Positions 35,801 through 44,456 of a stretch of 64,000 nucleotides of DNA are shown here, piece by piece. Made by a program: the position numbers and the translations under genes. The notes beneath the pieces are model-generated. The model did no database searches. It saw only the letters and a list, made by a program, of their open reading frames with translations, and was not told where the DNA came from. Source of the stretch: Arthrobacter alpinus (lineage in GTDB: Bacteria > Actinomycetota > Actinomycetes > Actinomycetales > Micrococcaceae); assembly GCF_001445575.1 (NCBI RefSeq), contig NZ_CP013200.1, positions 3,472,001 through 3,536,000 on the forward strand, written 5' to 3'. How positions within the stretch are numbered: position 1 is the stretch's first letter; each line of letters begins with the position of its first letter.

Positions 35801-38312
35801 GCCCAATGAGTACTCCTGGGTTGGCGGCTATGACGGTTCAGCTGGAGCAGTTCAGACACAGTCAACGCCGTTCCCGGCCATGCACCAGACAAGCCGTTGG
35901 GTGCAGAACTTCACTGCGAGCGCCTGCGGCGATAGCTTCGTAGGTTTGCTGCGCAACGGTTCCACAGCGGCAGATTTGTCCTTGGATAACCTGCTAGTGC
36001 GTGACCTGGGCGAATCGTCAACAACCCCGGCGTGTGCCCAGTTGTCGATTGGCCAGAGCGGACCCATCATTGAGCAAGGTGCTGACAACGAGTTCACCAC
36101 CACCTTGGTCTCCAATGAGCCCGCTGCCGTGTCCAACGCAAAAGTTACGTTGCAGCTGCCTGCCGGCTGGAGTGCAACGCCGGTAACGTCAGCTACCGCC
36201 GCAACTCTTGCCCCGGGCGCCAAGCTGGTCACCCGGTGGAATGTGGTGGCACCGGCGTCAGCCGATGGAAGTTACAACATCACGGCGAACTCCGAGTACA
36301 CCACTACTGTGGCTCCCCTCGGGGTGCGCAAGGCCGAGTCCACCTTGGGTGTCTACACCATGCCTCACCCTCCCACAAAGGATACTTATGCCTCTGATAT
36401 GCAGTGGATCGGCACCCCCGCCAATGGTTGGGGACCTGCCGAGAAGGATCTAACCAACGGCGAGCAGGGCGAGAAGGACGGCCCGGCTCTCATGCTGGAT
36501 GGCAAGGTCTACAACAAGGGCCTTGGTGTTCACGCAGCCTCATCCATCAAGTACTTTGTGGGGGCACAGTGCACCAACTTCTCTGCCGTCATTGGCATTG
36601 ATGATTTCCAGGCAACACGCGGATCTGTCATCTTCAAGATTCTTGGCGACGGCAAGGAACTCTACAACTCCGGTGTTCTGACCGGATCCTCCGCGGCACT
36701 GCCGATCACCATTGACCTGGAGGGCGCCAAGTACGTTGACTTGGTGGTTGACCCCAATGGCAGCAACGGTAATGACTGGGCTGACTGGGCCGATGCGAAG
36801 TTCCTCTGCTCCGATGAGTCACCGGCCTTGGCACTTGTTCCGGTGATCAACCCTGGCGGTCCGCTGGAGCAGGGCAAGGCCTACACCATTACGGTGGCTG
36901 ACTTGTTGGCCGGATCCGAGGCCACCTTCACTCTGGGCACCGTGGAACTGGGCAAGGCAACAGCCAACCCAGCAGGCGTGGCCACCTTTAGCTACAAGGT
37001 TGCCGCCGATGCGGCCCTGGGCGATGCAAGCATTACGGTTGCTGGCACCGACAGCAACGGCAAGCAAGCCACCGGATCCATCGCCATCAACACTGTTGGC
37101 GAACCTCCGGCAGCTCCCACCAAGGACGTCTTTGCCAGTGACTTGGAGTTCGTCGGCACCCCGGAGAACGAATGGGGTCCTGTTGAGCGCGATCAGAATA
37201 ACGGCGAAAGTGCCGAGGGCGACGGCGCTCCCCTCACCATTGACGGGAAGGTCTACGAGAAGGGGCTCGGCGTTCACGCTGATTCCAGCATCCGCTTCTA
37301 CCTCGGCGGACAATGCACCACCTTCAGTGCCATTGTCGGCATTGATGATGCGAAGCTGCCCAAGGCTCACCGCGGCAACGTGGTGTTCACCGTTGTAGGA
37401 GACGGCAAGACGTTGGCCACCTCACCGCAGCTGACCGTTGACGATGTCGGCTATACCTTCAAGGTCGATGTCACGGGTGTCCGCTACCTCGATTTGAACG
37501 CGGCCAAGATCAAGGTCGCCGGCTTGAACGGCGACGAGTGGGCTGACTGGGCAGACGCCAAGTTCAGCTGTGGCGATGAGGTTCCTGCCTTGACGCTGGC
37601 TCCCGTGGTGGAGGGCGGCAGCGCGCTTGAACAGGGTTCCACGCACAAGGTGACCGTGGCTGATCTGAAAGCTGGCTCCACAGCCACCTTGACACTGACA
37701 ACGGGCGAGGCTGCACAGGCCGCCTTGGCCGCACAGGCCGCTGACAATGGCCTCACGGCTGTTGCCAACGATCAGGGCGTGGCCACGTTCAGCCTGGTAG
37801 TACCGGCTGATGCAAAGGTGGGCCCGGCGACCCTGACCGTCACGGGTACGAATAGGAATGGCACGGCAGCCACGGGCACGCTCAACCTGAGCGTGAGCGC
37901 ACTGGCAGTGGAACCAACCGATCCTCCCACCACCGAGCCCACGGTTCCGCCGACAACGGAGCCGACCACCGAGCCCACGGAGCCCACGGAGCCGCCAACC
38001 ACGGAGCCGACCACAGGACCCACCACGCCGGGTGCCACCACACCCCCGGCAACGGGTACGCCCACCACACCAGGCGCAACCGCACCCGGTGCAAGCAACC
38101 CGGCAGCAACAACTCCGGGCACCACAACCCCCGGTGCAACTCAGCCAGGTGTCAGCACGCCGGGTGCAGTAGCCACCACGGATCCTGCCGTAGGGGAAGA
38201 ACTCTCCCACACAGGTGCCAACGGTCTTCTGCCGATCCTTGGCTTGGCCTTGCTGGCCCTGTTTGGCGGTGCGGCAACCTTCTTGGTCCGCCGGCGCCGC
38301 AACCATGGCTAA
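32826..38312 (+). CDS. Secreted GH101 endo-alpha-N-acetylgalactosaminidase, wall-anchored
   Basis: Predicted enzyme of 1828 residues that releases Gal-beta-1,3-GalNAc from mucin-type O-glycoproteins. A signal peptide ends near IPAMAAEG (about residue 37). A GH101 N-terminal sandwich leads to the catalytic barrel (about 280-600) with NYIDVYYESGW (Asp461) and SVSSEFANSM (Glu487), which are candidate nucleophile and acid/base. A galactose-binding-type region spans about 720-1090 and a NEW3 domain about 1100-1180. Two NPCBM domains lie at about 1187-1330 and 1430-1580. A Thr/Pro/Glu linker, a sortase-like LSHTG (1793), a membrane helix and an RRRR tail end the protein. The ATG has AAGGAG six bases upstream. 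Confidence 0.9.
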   Translation: MSLARHHRKWLGMGVAGAVMAGTIIPLAAAIPAMAAEGSAVIASGELSVEVSTAFPQALKYTLAGKSMTGATAVATTMRINAVDQAVTVTSKLAADGTSIDYDIAVPGMAGVTMKAKLSVKTNVLTFNITEIKETGAAKVNRIQIVDQDLVTISSAESGSSVATAVVSTDRAISGDTITPITAGTAVDAAAKTSMVAIANNGNLAAGFESNSLYDGAWSPADNGLAASERGRFWRQIKADGGNKKVGISSGAWLYRAKDSTQTEPLPEAKVIITGDANADGTINWQDGAIASRDIQYRPKGWEDVKNRVVQNIPFNFASQATNPFLRTLDDVKHIALATDGLGQFSLLKGFTSEGHDSANTDFSGNWNERAGGIKDMNSLLVQAKDYGATFSVHMNNTEAYPESKAFSDSFIKAPASKGWNWLEQSYYIDQRRDVLSGDQNSRIAGLDAAADDNLTANYIDVYYESGWVGERLQRNIMDTGFSVSSEFANSMVRNNTWSHWAVDEKYGGSTLKGWNSEIIRFAQNTQRDIWNPDPRLGTQHIIEWQGWTGQNDYNAFMKNVWDNNVPVKFLQQQEIKTWTPAAITLENNLSVTGTSLDNRIITQDSVEVLKGHDYLLPWASEMVEFGETATNDADKQTKLYNYSLAGGAQSWTLLPEFANQTSLKLYELTDQGRKFVSDVAVTGGKVTLSPKANTAYVLVPTTALATTPAISASETVIPNADTTWGYGMGVNDPGFNSGSLAAWNPQGNVTLARSAKGLTSARLGDGASSITQTLGALTKGTYSVSAWVEIDPTLDSKETYPRGKRETSLSTTVSGSPAVTNIINSSPLFNTVAADQKNRTFAQRVSVLVDVKNDGDTPVLKISAGAGAAAVLVDDVRVVKTAKVSAADVVPGSPTGVVLAEDFENVDQGWGPFVKGNAGGNTDPRTHLAPIHAPFTQKGWNGKVMDDVLDGEFSLHAHEENGGLVYRTTMSTMAFKPGHDYQISFNYQSTKPNEYSWVGGYDGSAGAVQTQSTPFPAMHQTSRWVQNFTASACGDSFVGLLRNGSTAADLSLDNLLVRDLGESSTTPACAQLSIGQSGPIIEQGADNEFTTTLVSNEPAAVSNAKVTLQLPAGWSATPVTSATAATLAPGAKLVTRWNVVAPASADGSYNITANSEYTTTVAPLGVRKAESTLGVYTMPHPPTKDTYASDMQWIGTPANGWGPAEKDLTNGEQGEKDGPALMLDGKVYNKGLGVHAASSIKYFVGAQCTNFSAVIGIDDFQATRGSVIFKILGDGKELYNSGVLTGSSAALPITIDLEGAKYVDLVVDPNGSNGNDWADWADAKFLCSDESPALALVPVINPGGPLEQGKAYTITVADLLAGSEATFTLGTVELGKATANPAGVATFSYKVAADAALGDASITVAGTDSNGKQATGSIAINTVGEPPAAPTKDVFASDLEFVGTPENEWGPVERDQNNGESAEGDGAPLTIDGKVYEKGLGVHADSSIRFYLGGQCTTFSAIVGIDDAKLPKAHRGNVVFTVVGDGKTLATSPQLTVDDVGYTFKVDVTGVRYLDLNAAKIKVAGLNGDEWADWADAKFSCGDEVPALTLAPVVEGGSALEQGSTHKVTVADLKAGSTATLTLTTGEAAQAALAAQAADNGLTAVANDQGVATFSLVVPADAKVGPATLTVTGTNRNGTAATGTLNLSVSALAVEPTDPPTTEPTVPPTTEPTTEPTEPTEPPTTEPTTGPTTPGATTPPATGTPTTPGATAPGASNPAATTPGTTTPGATQPGVSTPGAVATTDPAVGEELSHTGANGLLPILGLALLALFGGAATFLVRRRRNHG

Positions 38313-38334
38313 CTGGTAAGTCAGGGCAGTAAAA

Positions 38335-38379
38335 AGAGGGGCGTTGGGCTTGTGAATTTCACAAGCCCAACGCCCCTCT
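38335..38379. terminator. 22-bp perfect-stem bidirectional terminator
   Basis: Arms 38335-38356 and 38358-38379 are perfectly complementary (agaggggcgttgggcttgtg outer end). The stem would open to a small loop at the A/T-rich tip. A and T runs flank it, so it serves both GH101 (+) and hutI (-). Confidence 0.9.
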
Positions 38380-38427
38380 TTCATGCTGGTAACCGTAGCT
38401 ATCCCCCAGCTATTCGCCTAGCCGCGG

Positions 38428-39650
38428 TTAGGCCTTCCGAACCCCGGCCCGCCACACCCCGGCTGTCAGCGGCATGCCCGGACGGTACGCCAAATGCGTC
38501 GCTGACGGCGCTCGCAGCATGTGCACATCTGCACGGTGACCCACAGCCAGCGAACCCACAGCTCGCTGACCATCCTCGTCCCGGCCGGATTCGACCCCCA
38601 GCGCCAGCGCTCCCCCATAGGTCGCCGCCCGGACGGCTTCATTGATACTCAGCCCCATCTGCAGCACGGCAGTGGCCACACAAAATGCCATCGAGGACGT
38701 GTACGACGTGCCGGGGTTGCAGTTGGAGGCGATGGCCAGTTGCACGCCGGCATCCAGTAGCGTCCGGGCGGGAGCCAACGGAGCTCGGGTGGAGAGATCG
38801 CAGGCCGGAAGTACCGTGGCGACTGTGCCGCGCTGCCCCGCCCCGCGCCCCGCATTGGCAACCTCATCCCAACCGGACCAGGACTGTGCAAGGAGCGCAA
38901 CGTCGTGCTCCGTCAGGAAATTCACGTGGTCAACGCTCGCCGCGCCGTACTCCACAGCGAGCTCAACACCCGCTCCGTGACCCAGCTGGTTGCCGTGCAC
39001 GCGCAGACCCAAGCCGGAGTCGCGGCAGGCGGTGAGCACCGCTCGCGACTGTTCCGGAGTGAAGGCGCCACGCTCACAAAAGACGTCGGCCCAATCAGTG
39101 TAGGGGCGCACGGCATCGAGCATGTCGGTGCAGACCAGCTCGGTGTAGGAGTCGGCGTCCATGCCGCTGGGGACCAGATGTGCGCCCAAAAGGTGACCTG
39201 ATCGGCAATGGTGGAGGCGATTCTGGCGCTCCGACCCTCCTGCTCGACGTCCAGGCCGTACCCGGTTTTCGTCTCGAGATAAGTAGTTCCCTGGGATACG
39301 GCTTCCGCCACGCGGCCCAAGCCGAGGCGGGTGAGATCGTAGTCGGTGGCCGCGCGCGTTGCCTCCACGGTGACCGCAATTCCGCCGGCGCTATAGCTTT
39401 CGCCGGCCATGCGCGCCTCGAATTCGGCCGTCCGGTCCCCGGCAAAGATGAGGTGCGAATGCGAATCCACCCAGCCAGGAAGGACCGCCCTCCCCTGCGC
39501 ATCCGTGTGCTTATCGGCGGCCGGCGCCTCGCTGCTGGGGCCGATCCAGGCAATGCGCTCGCCCTCAAGCACCATGGCCGCGTCGCGCAGGGTGCCAAGC
39601 TCCCCGTCTTGGGTCATCAGTTCGCCAATATTGCTGATCAGTTCGCTCAT
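38428..39650 (-). pseudogene. hutI: Imidazolonepropionase, frameshifted
   Basis: Histidine-degradation enzyme that hydrolyses imidazolonepropionate. Metal-site residues are in LPGWVDSHSHLIFAGDR and LRVHGNQLGHGAGVELA, and the C-terminal half contains DHVNFLTEHDVALLA and AIASNCNPGTSYTS. The N-terminal frame ends its homology at IADQVTF; the rest continues in another frame as LGAHLVPSGMDADSY. Adding one base to the A4 run at 39188-39191 (T4 on the coding strand) rejoins them into a protein of about 407 residues, normal for HutI. This may be a sequencing error. No other hut gene is in view. Confidence 0.9.
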
Positions 39651-39766
39651 GGCCCTAGCGTACGGCGGCGGAGGGCTGGTTTGGGCGCCTCGGCGCCGAG
39701 TTAAGTCTGGGATAACGGACACCAGCACGCCGACCAGCTTGCGGGAGGGGGAAACTTGACCGGACA

Positions 39767-40420
39767 ATGGACTTCATGACCTTTGTTTCCCTCTTGGCCT
39801 TTGCCGGACTGTGCCTCATGCTGGCCCTCATTCCCGGACCTGACACCTTTATGGTGCTGCGCATTTCATTGAACCGAGTGGGCGCGGGCATTTCTGCGGC
39901 CGCCGGTTCCGGCACGGGCGCATTGGTCTGGGCGGCCTTGGTGGGCTTTGGCTTGGCCGCCATTTTGGAACAGTCCGCGGAGGTATTCCGCTGGATCAAG
40001 ATTGCCGGTGGTTTGTACCTGCTCTACTTGGGAATCTCCTCATTTTTGAAGGCGCGCAAGGCCGCCAAAGCCGGGATTGCCGCGGGCGGCGACGGTCACC
40101 AACCGCTGGTCTACAGCAAGCGTGCCGGCTATGGCGCCGGCGTCGTATCCACCCTGCTCAACCCCAAAGTGGGCCTATTCTACCTAGCCGTTGTTCCCCA
40201 GTTCATCCCTCAGGGCGCCAACACCCTGGCTATTGCCATGATTCTGGGACTCACCTTGGCGATCATCGGTTTCCTCTACCTAGCCACCATCGCATTCCTC
40301 GCCTATCGGGCCATGAAATGGCTGCGCAAGCCCAAGGTCAATACCCTCATTGAACGCATCAGCAGCGGCATCTTGGCCGTGCTGGGCGTGGGCGTGGTGG
40401 CCTCCGGGGCCACCAGCTAG
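39767..40420 (+). CDS. LysE family amino-acid exporter
   Basis: Inner-membrane translocator of 217 residues with six hydrophobic helices. The N-terminal family motif is LMLALIPGPDTFMVLRISLN, the second is KIAGGLYLLYLGISSFLKA, and a third, GVVSTLLNPKVGLFYLAVVPQF, is typical of RhtB/LysE proteins. Members export amino acids or their analogues; the substrate is not predictable. The start could be the ATG three codons later. The stop overlaps the end of the convergent oxidase gene. Confidence 0.9.
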   Translation: MDFMTFVSLLAFAGLCLMLALIPGPDTFMVLRISLNRVGAGISAAAGSGTGALVWAALVGFGLAAILEQSAEVFRWIKIAGGLYLLYLGISSFLKARKAAKAGIAAGGDGHQPLVYSKRAGYGAGVVSTLLNPKVGLFYLAVVPQFIPQGANTLAIAMILGLTLAIIGFLYLATIAFLAYRAMKWLRKPKVNTLIERISSGILAVLGVGVVASGATS

Positions 40421-41505
40421 TTCAGTCCAGCACGCTGAGGACTCAGCGAAGCGGCCAACGCGCTGTCCTCATCAGGTAGTGTCCCGGTGACTAGCTGCGC
40501 AGCCATAGTGGCCAGTGCCGCCGACGTTTGAATACCGTAGCCGCTCTGCCCGGCCAGCCAGAAAAAGTTGGGCACGTCAGCATCCATTCCCACCACCGGC
40601 AATCCGTCGGCCGGCTGGGTGCGCAGCCCCGTCCATGCCCGGACGACGCCGGTGATCCCCAGAGTGGTCACGGCATCAATGCGCTGGATCAGTTGGGCGA
40701 TGTCTGCCTCCACCACTTGTGCGTCACCTGGCTCGGCCAGGACGCTCTCACAAGGGGAGATCAGGAGGTGCCCGCCGTCGGGCCTGTAGTAGAAGGACTC
40801 ATCGGCTGGCTCCACCATGGGCCCGGCCGGATCCACTGGGAATTGAGTGGGAACGATGGCCACGCTGCGCCGGTAGGGCCTCAGACCACGTGGGCGGGCA
40901 CCCGCCATCCGCGCCACGTCGTCTGCCCATGCCCCGGCCGCATTAACCACTATCCGGGCTGTGAACTTCTGCCCACCAGCCGTCGCCGTGAAGCCAGTAC
41001 CCGCAGCTTCAACTTCCGTGACGGCGTGCCCTGTAAGAACCACCGCACCTGCCGCTACGGCTTCGCGCCGGTAAAAGTCCAGAAGGGCGGGGACGTCCAC
41101 TTCGCGGGCTGTCTCATCGAGTGCTGCGGCTTCAAAGGTCTCCGGGCGCAGATCGGGGCTGCGGTGCATGGTCTGAGCATGATCGAGCGCGGTCAAGGAA
41201 GTGTGCGTGTCCACGAGAGCCTGAACTTGGGCCTCCGTTCCAAGTGTCATCATGAGGCGGGGCATCAGGATGGGCGAGGAGAGGCCGGCGGAAATTTGCT
41301 CCACGAGGGCAATGCTCCGGTGCGTCAATTCCTGAATAGGAGCGGGCCCGTAACTGGGCTGCATCTGCCGGGCCGAGCGCGAGGAGGTGTGATAGGCCAG
41401 CGTTTCCTCGGCTTCCACCACAATAACGGGGAAAGCCGGCGCCAACTGCCACGCCAGAGACAGTCCAGCAATGCCGCCACCAATGATCAATACATGCGTT
41501 TCCAT
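40417..41505 (-). CDS. FAD-dependent amine/amino-acid oxidase (DAO family)
   Basis: Flavoprotein of about 362 residues in the D-amino-acid oxidase/glycine oxidase superfamily. The dinucleotide-binding motif is VLIIGGGIAGLSLAWQL at the N-terminus. FAD contacts appear in RIVVNAAGAWADDVARMAG and in the C-terminal FWLAGQSGYGIQTSAALA. The substrate could be an amino acid, a sarcosine-like amine or hydroxyglutarate. I start at the ATG at 41505 (METHVLIIGGG); seven further codons upstream are open, and no clear binding site decides. Confidence 0.85.
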   Translation of the reverse strand: METHVLIIGGGIAGLSLAWQLAPAFPVIVVEAEETLAYHTSSRSARQMQPSYGPAPIQELTHRSIALVEQISAGLSSPILMPRLMMTLGTEAQVQALVDTHTSLTALDHAQTMHRSPDLRPETFEAAALDETAREVDVPALLDFYRREAVAAGAVVLTGHAVTEVEAAGTGFTATAGGQKFTARIVVNAAGAWADDVARMAGARPRGLRPYRRSVAIVPTQFPVDPAGPMVEPADESFYYRPDGGHLLISPCESVLAEPGDAQVVEADIAQLIQRIDAVTTLGITGVVRAWTGLRTQPADGLPVVGMDADVPNFFWLAGQSGYGIQTSAALATMAAQLVTGTLPDEDSALAASLSPQRAGLN

Positions 41506-41562
41506 GGCGCCATGGTGACACATCAAGCGGCGCTTGCGCCAACTGGTGCGGTGGCTGTGGCT

Positions 41563-41967
41563 TCACGTGCTGGCAATGAGCTCGACTTCGAAACCAGCAG
41601 AATTTTCCAAGTATGCAGCGTAGTGTCCGGCGCCGCCAGCATGGGGATATTTGTCTGCGAACAGTGCTTTCCAACCGTGCTCAACTCCCTCCATTGAGAG
41701 AGCGTCAACATGATCTGCCGTGCCTGCGTGGAAAGCCAAGTGGTTCAATCCAGGAGCCGTCCGCTGATGAATTCGCGCGCTCAGAGCCGGGGACTCTTCC
41801 ACGACTATGTAGGTAGCGCCTTGTTTCCAGCTGCGTCCGTTCGGCCACGTTTGAAAGGACTCGTAGCCAAGGCTGGAAAGTAGCCAGCCCCATTCATCAG
41901 TGGCCCGTGCAAAGTCAGGTACCCACAGTTCAACATGGTGCAACGTGCCCAGAGGAATCTCAGTCAT
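41563..41967 (-). CDS. VOC family (glyoxalase/dioxygenase-fold) protein
   Basis: Small single-fold VOC protein of 134 residues. It opens with LGTLHHVELWVPDFARATD and has the central GLNHLAFHAGTADHVDAL and the C-terminal GHYAAYLENSAGFEVELIA. His, His and Glu in these segments make a plausible metal site. The fold is used by glyoxalases, resistance proteins and ring-cleaving enzymes, and no substrate is indicated. The ATG at 41967 matches the usual start of the fold. Confidence 0.82.
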   Translation of the reverse strand: MTEIPLGTLHHVELWVPDFARATDEWGWLLSSLGYESFQTWPNGRSWKQGATYIVVEESPALSARIHQRTAPGLNHLAFHAGTADHVDALSMEGVEHGWKALFADKYPHAGGAGHYAAYLENSAGFEVELIAST

Positions 41968-42190
41968 CCACCGAGTCTTGCACGGAACCAGCAGGCACTT
42001 CCCTATCGTGGAGCCCGCCGCGCATGTCCTCCCTCGGTCATGAAATTGCCGTAGCTGAACAGATGATGGAAGGCTGACCGAAGAGAGCAGTAACCAAGAG
42101 AGGCTGATAGTCCCGTGAACCTTGAGAATGATCCCGAGCACGTAACGCCGACGGCCATGCACGCCGCCTGTCAGGCGCCTTGGAGGGTAA

Positions 42191-42457
42191 AGACATTCCA
42201 AAATATGTGGCGGCGGGCACTATGGCGCCTCCGAGTGTCCTGCTCACAGGCTGCGCGAAGTGGAAATGCACCACGTGGATCTCGGGATGGGCTACACGCC
42301 CTCGGACTGGCCGGATGACTATGTGGCGTGGGATCTCTCAGAGCTGCTCGCCGCTGTCCCTGAGCGCCTTGAATCACCGGCTGATCGCCGCTCCTTCATG
42401 GCATGGCTTGCCGGCCGCGGGCCCCTCGATGCGTCAACGGCTCTGTCTCCCTGGTAG
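42191..42457 (+). pseudogene. 3' fragment of a mycothiol-dependent maleylpyruvate isomerase-like gene
   Basis: The frame closes with AHRLREVEMHHVDLGMGYTP, then SDWPDDYVAWDLSEL, which resembles the C-terminal half of the mycothiol-dependent maleylpyruvate isomerase family. The N-terminal DinB-like half is missing: the frame stops at a TAA at 42188-42190. Only about 80 residues remain of roughly 230. It is most likely a deletion remnant. Confidence 0.55.
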
Positions 42458-42553
42458 CCCAGCCTCCCTGACAGCCCAACAAAGCGACTGCTGCTGCGGG
42501 GCGCTTCGCGTTCACGCCCACCAATGCACGCACGGCCGTGAAAGGATAAAACC

Positions 42554-43042
42554 ATGGTCTTGGAAATCTTCACCCTGTCCGGCGCAAACTTCCGCCTGCG
42601 CAGGGCGGTCGAGTCCGACGTCGTGCCCATTATTGAGCTCATGAACAACGATCCCATTCGAGCGGCCGAGAACTCTGCTGCTGCCCAGGACCACGCTCCC
42701 TACATCGCGGCCTTCCGCGCCATTGACGCCGACCCGGCGCAGCAGTTAATTGTGGTTGTGGATGACGCGGAGAATGTTGTTGCCACGATGCAGCTGAGCC
42801 TCATTCCAGGCCTTGCCCGCTTGGGTTCCACGAGATTACTGGTGGAGGCGGTGCGAGTGGATGAGACGTTGCGTGGAAACGGGCTGGGATCGGCCATGAT
42901 GACGTGGGCTGTAGAAGAAGGACGACGGCGTGGCGCCGCCTTGGTCCAATTGACCAGTGACAGAGCCCGTCAGGACGCGCACAGGTTCTACGAGCGGCTG
43001 GGCTTCACCGCCTCTCATGTGGGGTTCAAACTAATCCTCTAG
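42554..43042 (+). CDS. GNAT family N-acetyltransferase
   Basis: Single GNAT domain of 162 residues. The acetyl-CoA loop VDETLRGNGLGSAMMTWAVE is at about residues 96-115, and the C-terminal motif DAHRFYERLGFTASHVGFK is typical. AAAGGA lies six bases before the ATG. The substrate is unknown. Its 3' end overlaps the convergent DinB-like gene by 12 bases. Confidence 0.9.
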   Translation: MVLEIFTLSGANFRLRRAVESDVVPIIELMNNDPIRAAENSAAAQDHAPYIAAFRAIDADPAQQLIVVVDDAENVVATMQLSLIPGLARLGSTRLLVEAVRVDETLRGNGLGSAMMTWAVEEGRRRGAALVQLTSDRARQDAHRFYERLGFTASHVGFKLIL

Positions 43043-43660
43043 CGAGGACCTCGCAGCTAGCTCTGGCCCTGCGAAACTGCTGGCCACCTTCTCCAAGTTC
43101 TCGCGATAGCTGTGCCACCAGGCTGAGTTCCCCTCCGCCATGTTGTCGTTATCGTCCCGGTGTCCGACGCTGCCGTCGATCAACTCGCGCACAATGTCGG
43201 CGTGACCAACATGCCGCAATGTTTCAGCAGTGACATGCACCAAGATGCGGGTCAGGCTGACAGGGTTACTTGCCTTTCGCCACCACGGCACCTGACCGCT
43301 TGCCTCCATCGGGAGCTCGGAAATCGTAGTATCGGCATGGGCCCACACTCGTTTGTAGAGGGCCACGAGCTCTTCGCTGGACTCCTCTGCGGTGGCCCAC
43401 ATGTCCACATTCTCCGGCGCGTCGCTTGCCATCCAAGGGTGATTCTCGGGGAAGGGCCGGCCGAAGACGGCACCGAAGTACGCAGCCTCGACCCCTGCCA
43501 AATGCTTCACCAGCCCCAGCAGGTTGGTACCAGTGGTTGTTAGGGGACGACGCAGATCGTATTCAGAGAGTCCCCCAAGTTTCCACACCATCGCGTCGCG
43601 GCCCTCTTGCAAATATCGGTGTAACTCAGCCTTGGCAACATCACTGATGTGTGTCACCAC
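43031..43660 (-). CDS. DinB / mycothiol transferase family protein
   Basis: Helical bundle protein of 209 residues of the DinB-like (DUF664/mycothiol transferase) superfamily. It shows the typical metal-ligand His in LLGLVKHLAGVEAAYFG and the second His pair in LVHVTAETLRHVGHADIVRE. Family members are thiol-dependent transferases in actinobacteria, often of unknown substrate. The upstream small membrane gene ends seven bases inside this gene, so they are probably co-translated. Confidence 0.87.
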   Translation of the reverse strand: MVTHISDVAKAELHRYLQEGRDAMVWKLGGLSEYDLRRPLTTTGTNLLGLVKHLAGVEAAYFGAVFGRPFPENHPWMASDAPENVDMWATAEESSEELVALYKRVWAHADTTISELPMEASGQVPWWRKASNPVSLTRILVHVTAETLRHVGHADIVRELIDGSVGHRDDNDNMAEGNSAWWHSYRENLEKVASSFAGPELAARSSLED

Positions 43661-43905
43661 TCCAGGGGACTCCGACGGTTGGGTGCTTCATCTCGACCTC
43701 GCGACAGTGAGGGGTTCCCTTTGACGGCGATGGACCACGCAGCAAACGCGAATGCAGCTGCTGCCAGGACATCCATCGCCAGCCTGTCCGTCCCAGCCCC
43801 CGTCAGTAGGTCAAATACCCCCATGACCACAAAGGCAACGGCTATGACAGCCACGCAGGAGGAAAAGATCAGTGCCCATCGGGGTAGATTTCGAAGTTCT
43901 TGCAT
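43654..43905 (-). CDS. Small membrane protein
   Basis: A protein of about 83 residues with two hydrophobic helices, WALIFSSCVAVIAVAFVVMG and then MDVLAAAAFAFAAWSIAV, and a charged tail. I do not recognise a family. The ATG at 43905 has AGGAG nine bases upstream. It overlaps the start of the DinB-like gene by seven bases and probably shares its transcript. Confidence 0.6.
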   Translation of the reverse strand: MQELRNLPRWALIFSSCVAVIAVAFVVMGVFDLLTGAGTDRLAMDVLAAAAFAFAAWSIAVKGNPSLSRGRDEAPNRRSPLEW

Positions 43906-43964
43906 GGCGGCCAACTCCTGAGACTAGAGTAAAAACCTTAGTGATCCACATCATACGCTAGTCA

Positions 43965-44105
43965 CTATTCCCCTCGCAGAATGGAATAGAGCATGGAATC
44001 TCGGCGCTTCCCACGGACCAGCCGATGCGAACGCAGCCGCCCTTCCCAAGAGAACCCGTTCTTTTCCAGCACTCGAATAGACCCCTGATTCTCGGGGCCG
44101 CCGGC
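43965..44105 (-). pseudogene. 3' remnant of a GNAT (RimJ/RimL-type) acetyltransferase gene
   Basis: About 46 codons end in a stop and read PENQGSIRVLEKNGFSWEGR, then LVRGKRRDSMLYSILRGE. That is the C-terminal end of a RimJ/RimL-type acetyltransferase. The remainder of the domain is absent upstream of 44105, which marks the left edge of the accessory region. Confidence 0.7.
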
Positions 44106-44456
44106 TAGAGTCCACCTGGGGCATCAAAACGAGCCTCTGACCTGCGGTTTCATACTGCAGGTCAGAGCTATTTAAAGCCAGAAACGAACTGCTCCCCGTT
44201 TCGGCTGGATGAACTCCCCCTTTTGGCTCCAAAGATGTCCTCAAAGTCAGCTACCAAGCGGCGGATTGCCCTTGCGCCGCTCCTACGGTTTGGCAGAGCG
44301 GCACGGACCAGACAACAGATACCGGCTCGAGTGGATCCCGGGACGCAAATTTCACGGTTGGAATACCAGGATTGGCCCGAGCGCTAGCCTGCGTCCACAC
44401 CTTGAGGTGGCCGTGGTGGCGAAACCGTCCAGGCCATCAAGACCAGGAGTCTGTCA
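44106..44456. repeat. Gene-free stretch with an 11-bp hairpin
   Basis: I see no convincing gene. A perfect 11-bp inverted repeat (44135-44145 ctctgacctgc; 44157-44167) with an 11-base loop lies beside the truncated GNAT remnant. The boundary position suggests a junction left by an integrated element. Confidence 0.4.
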
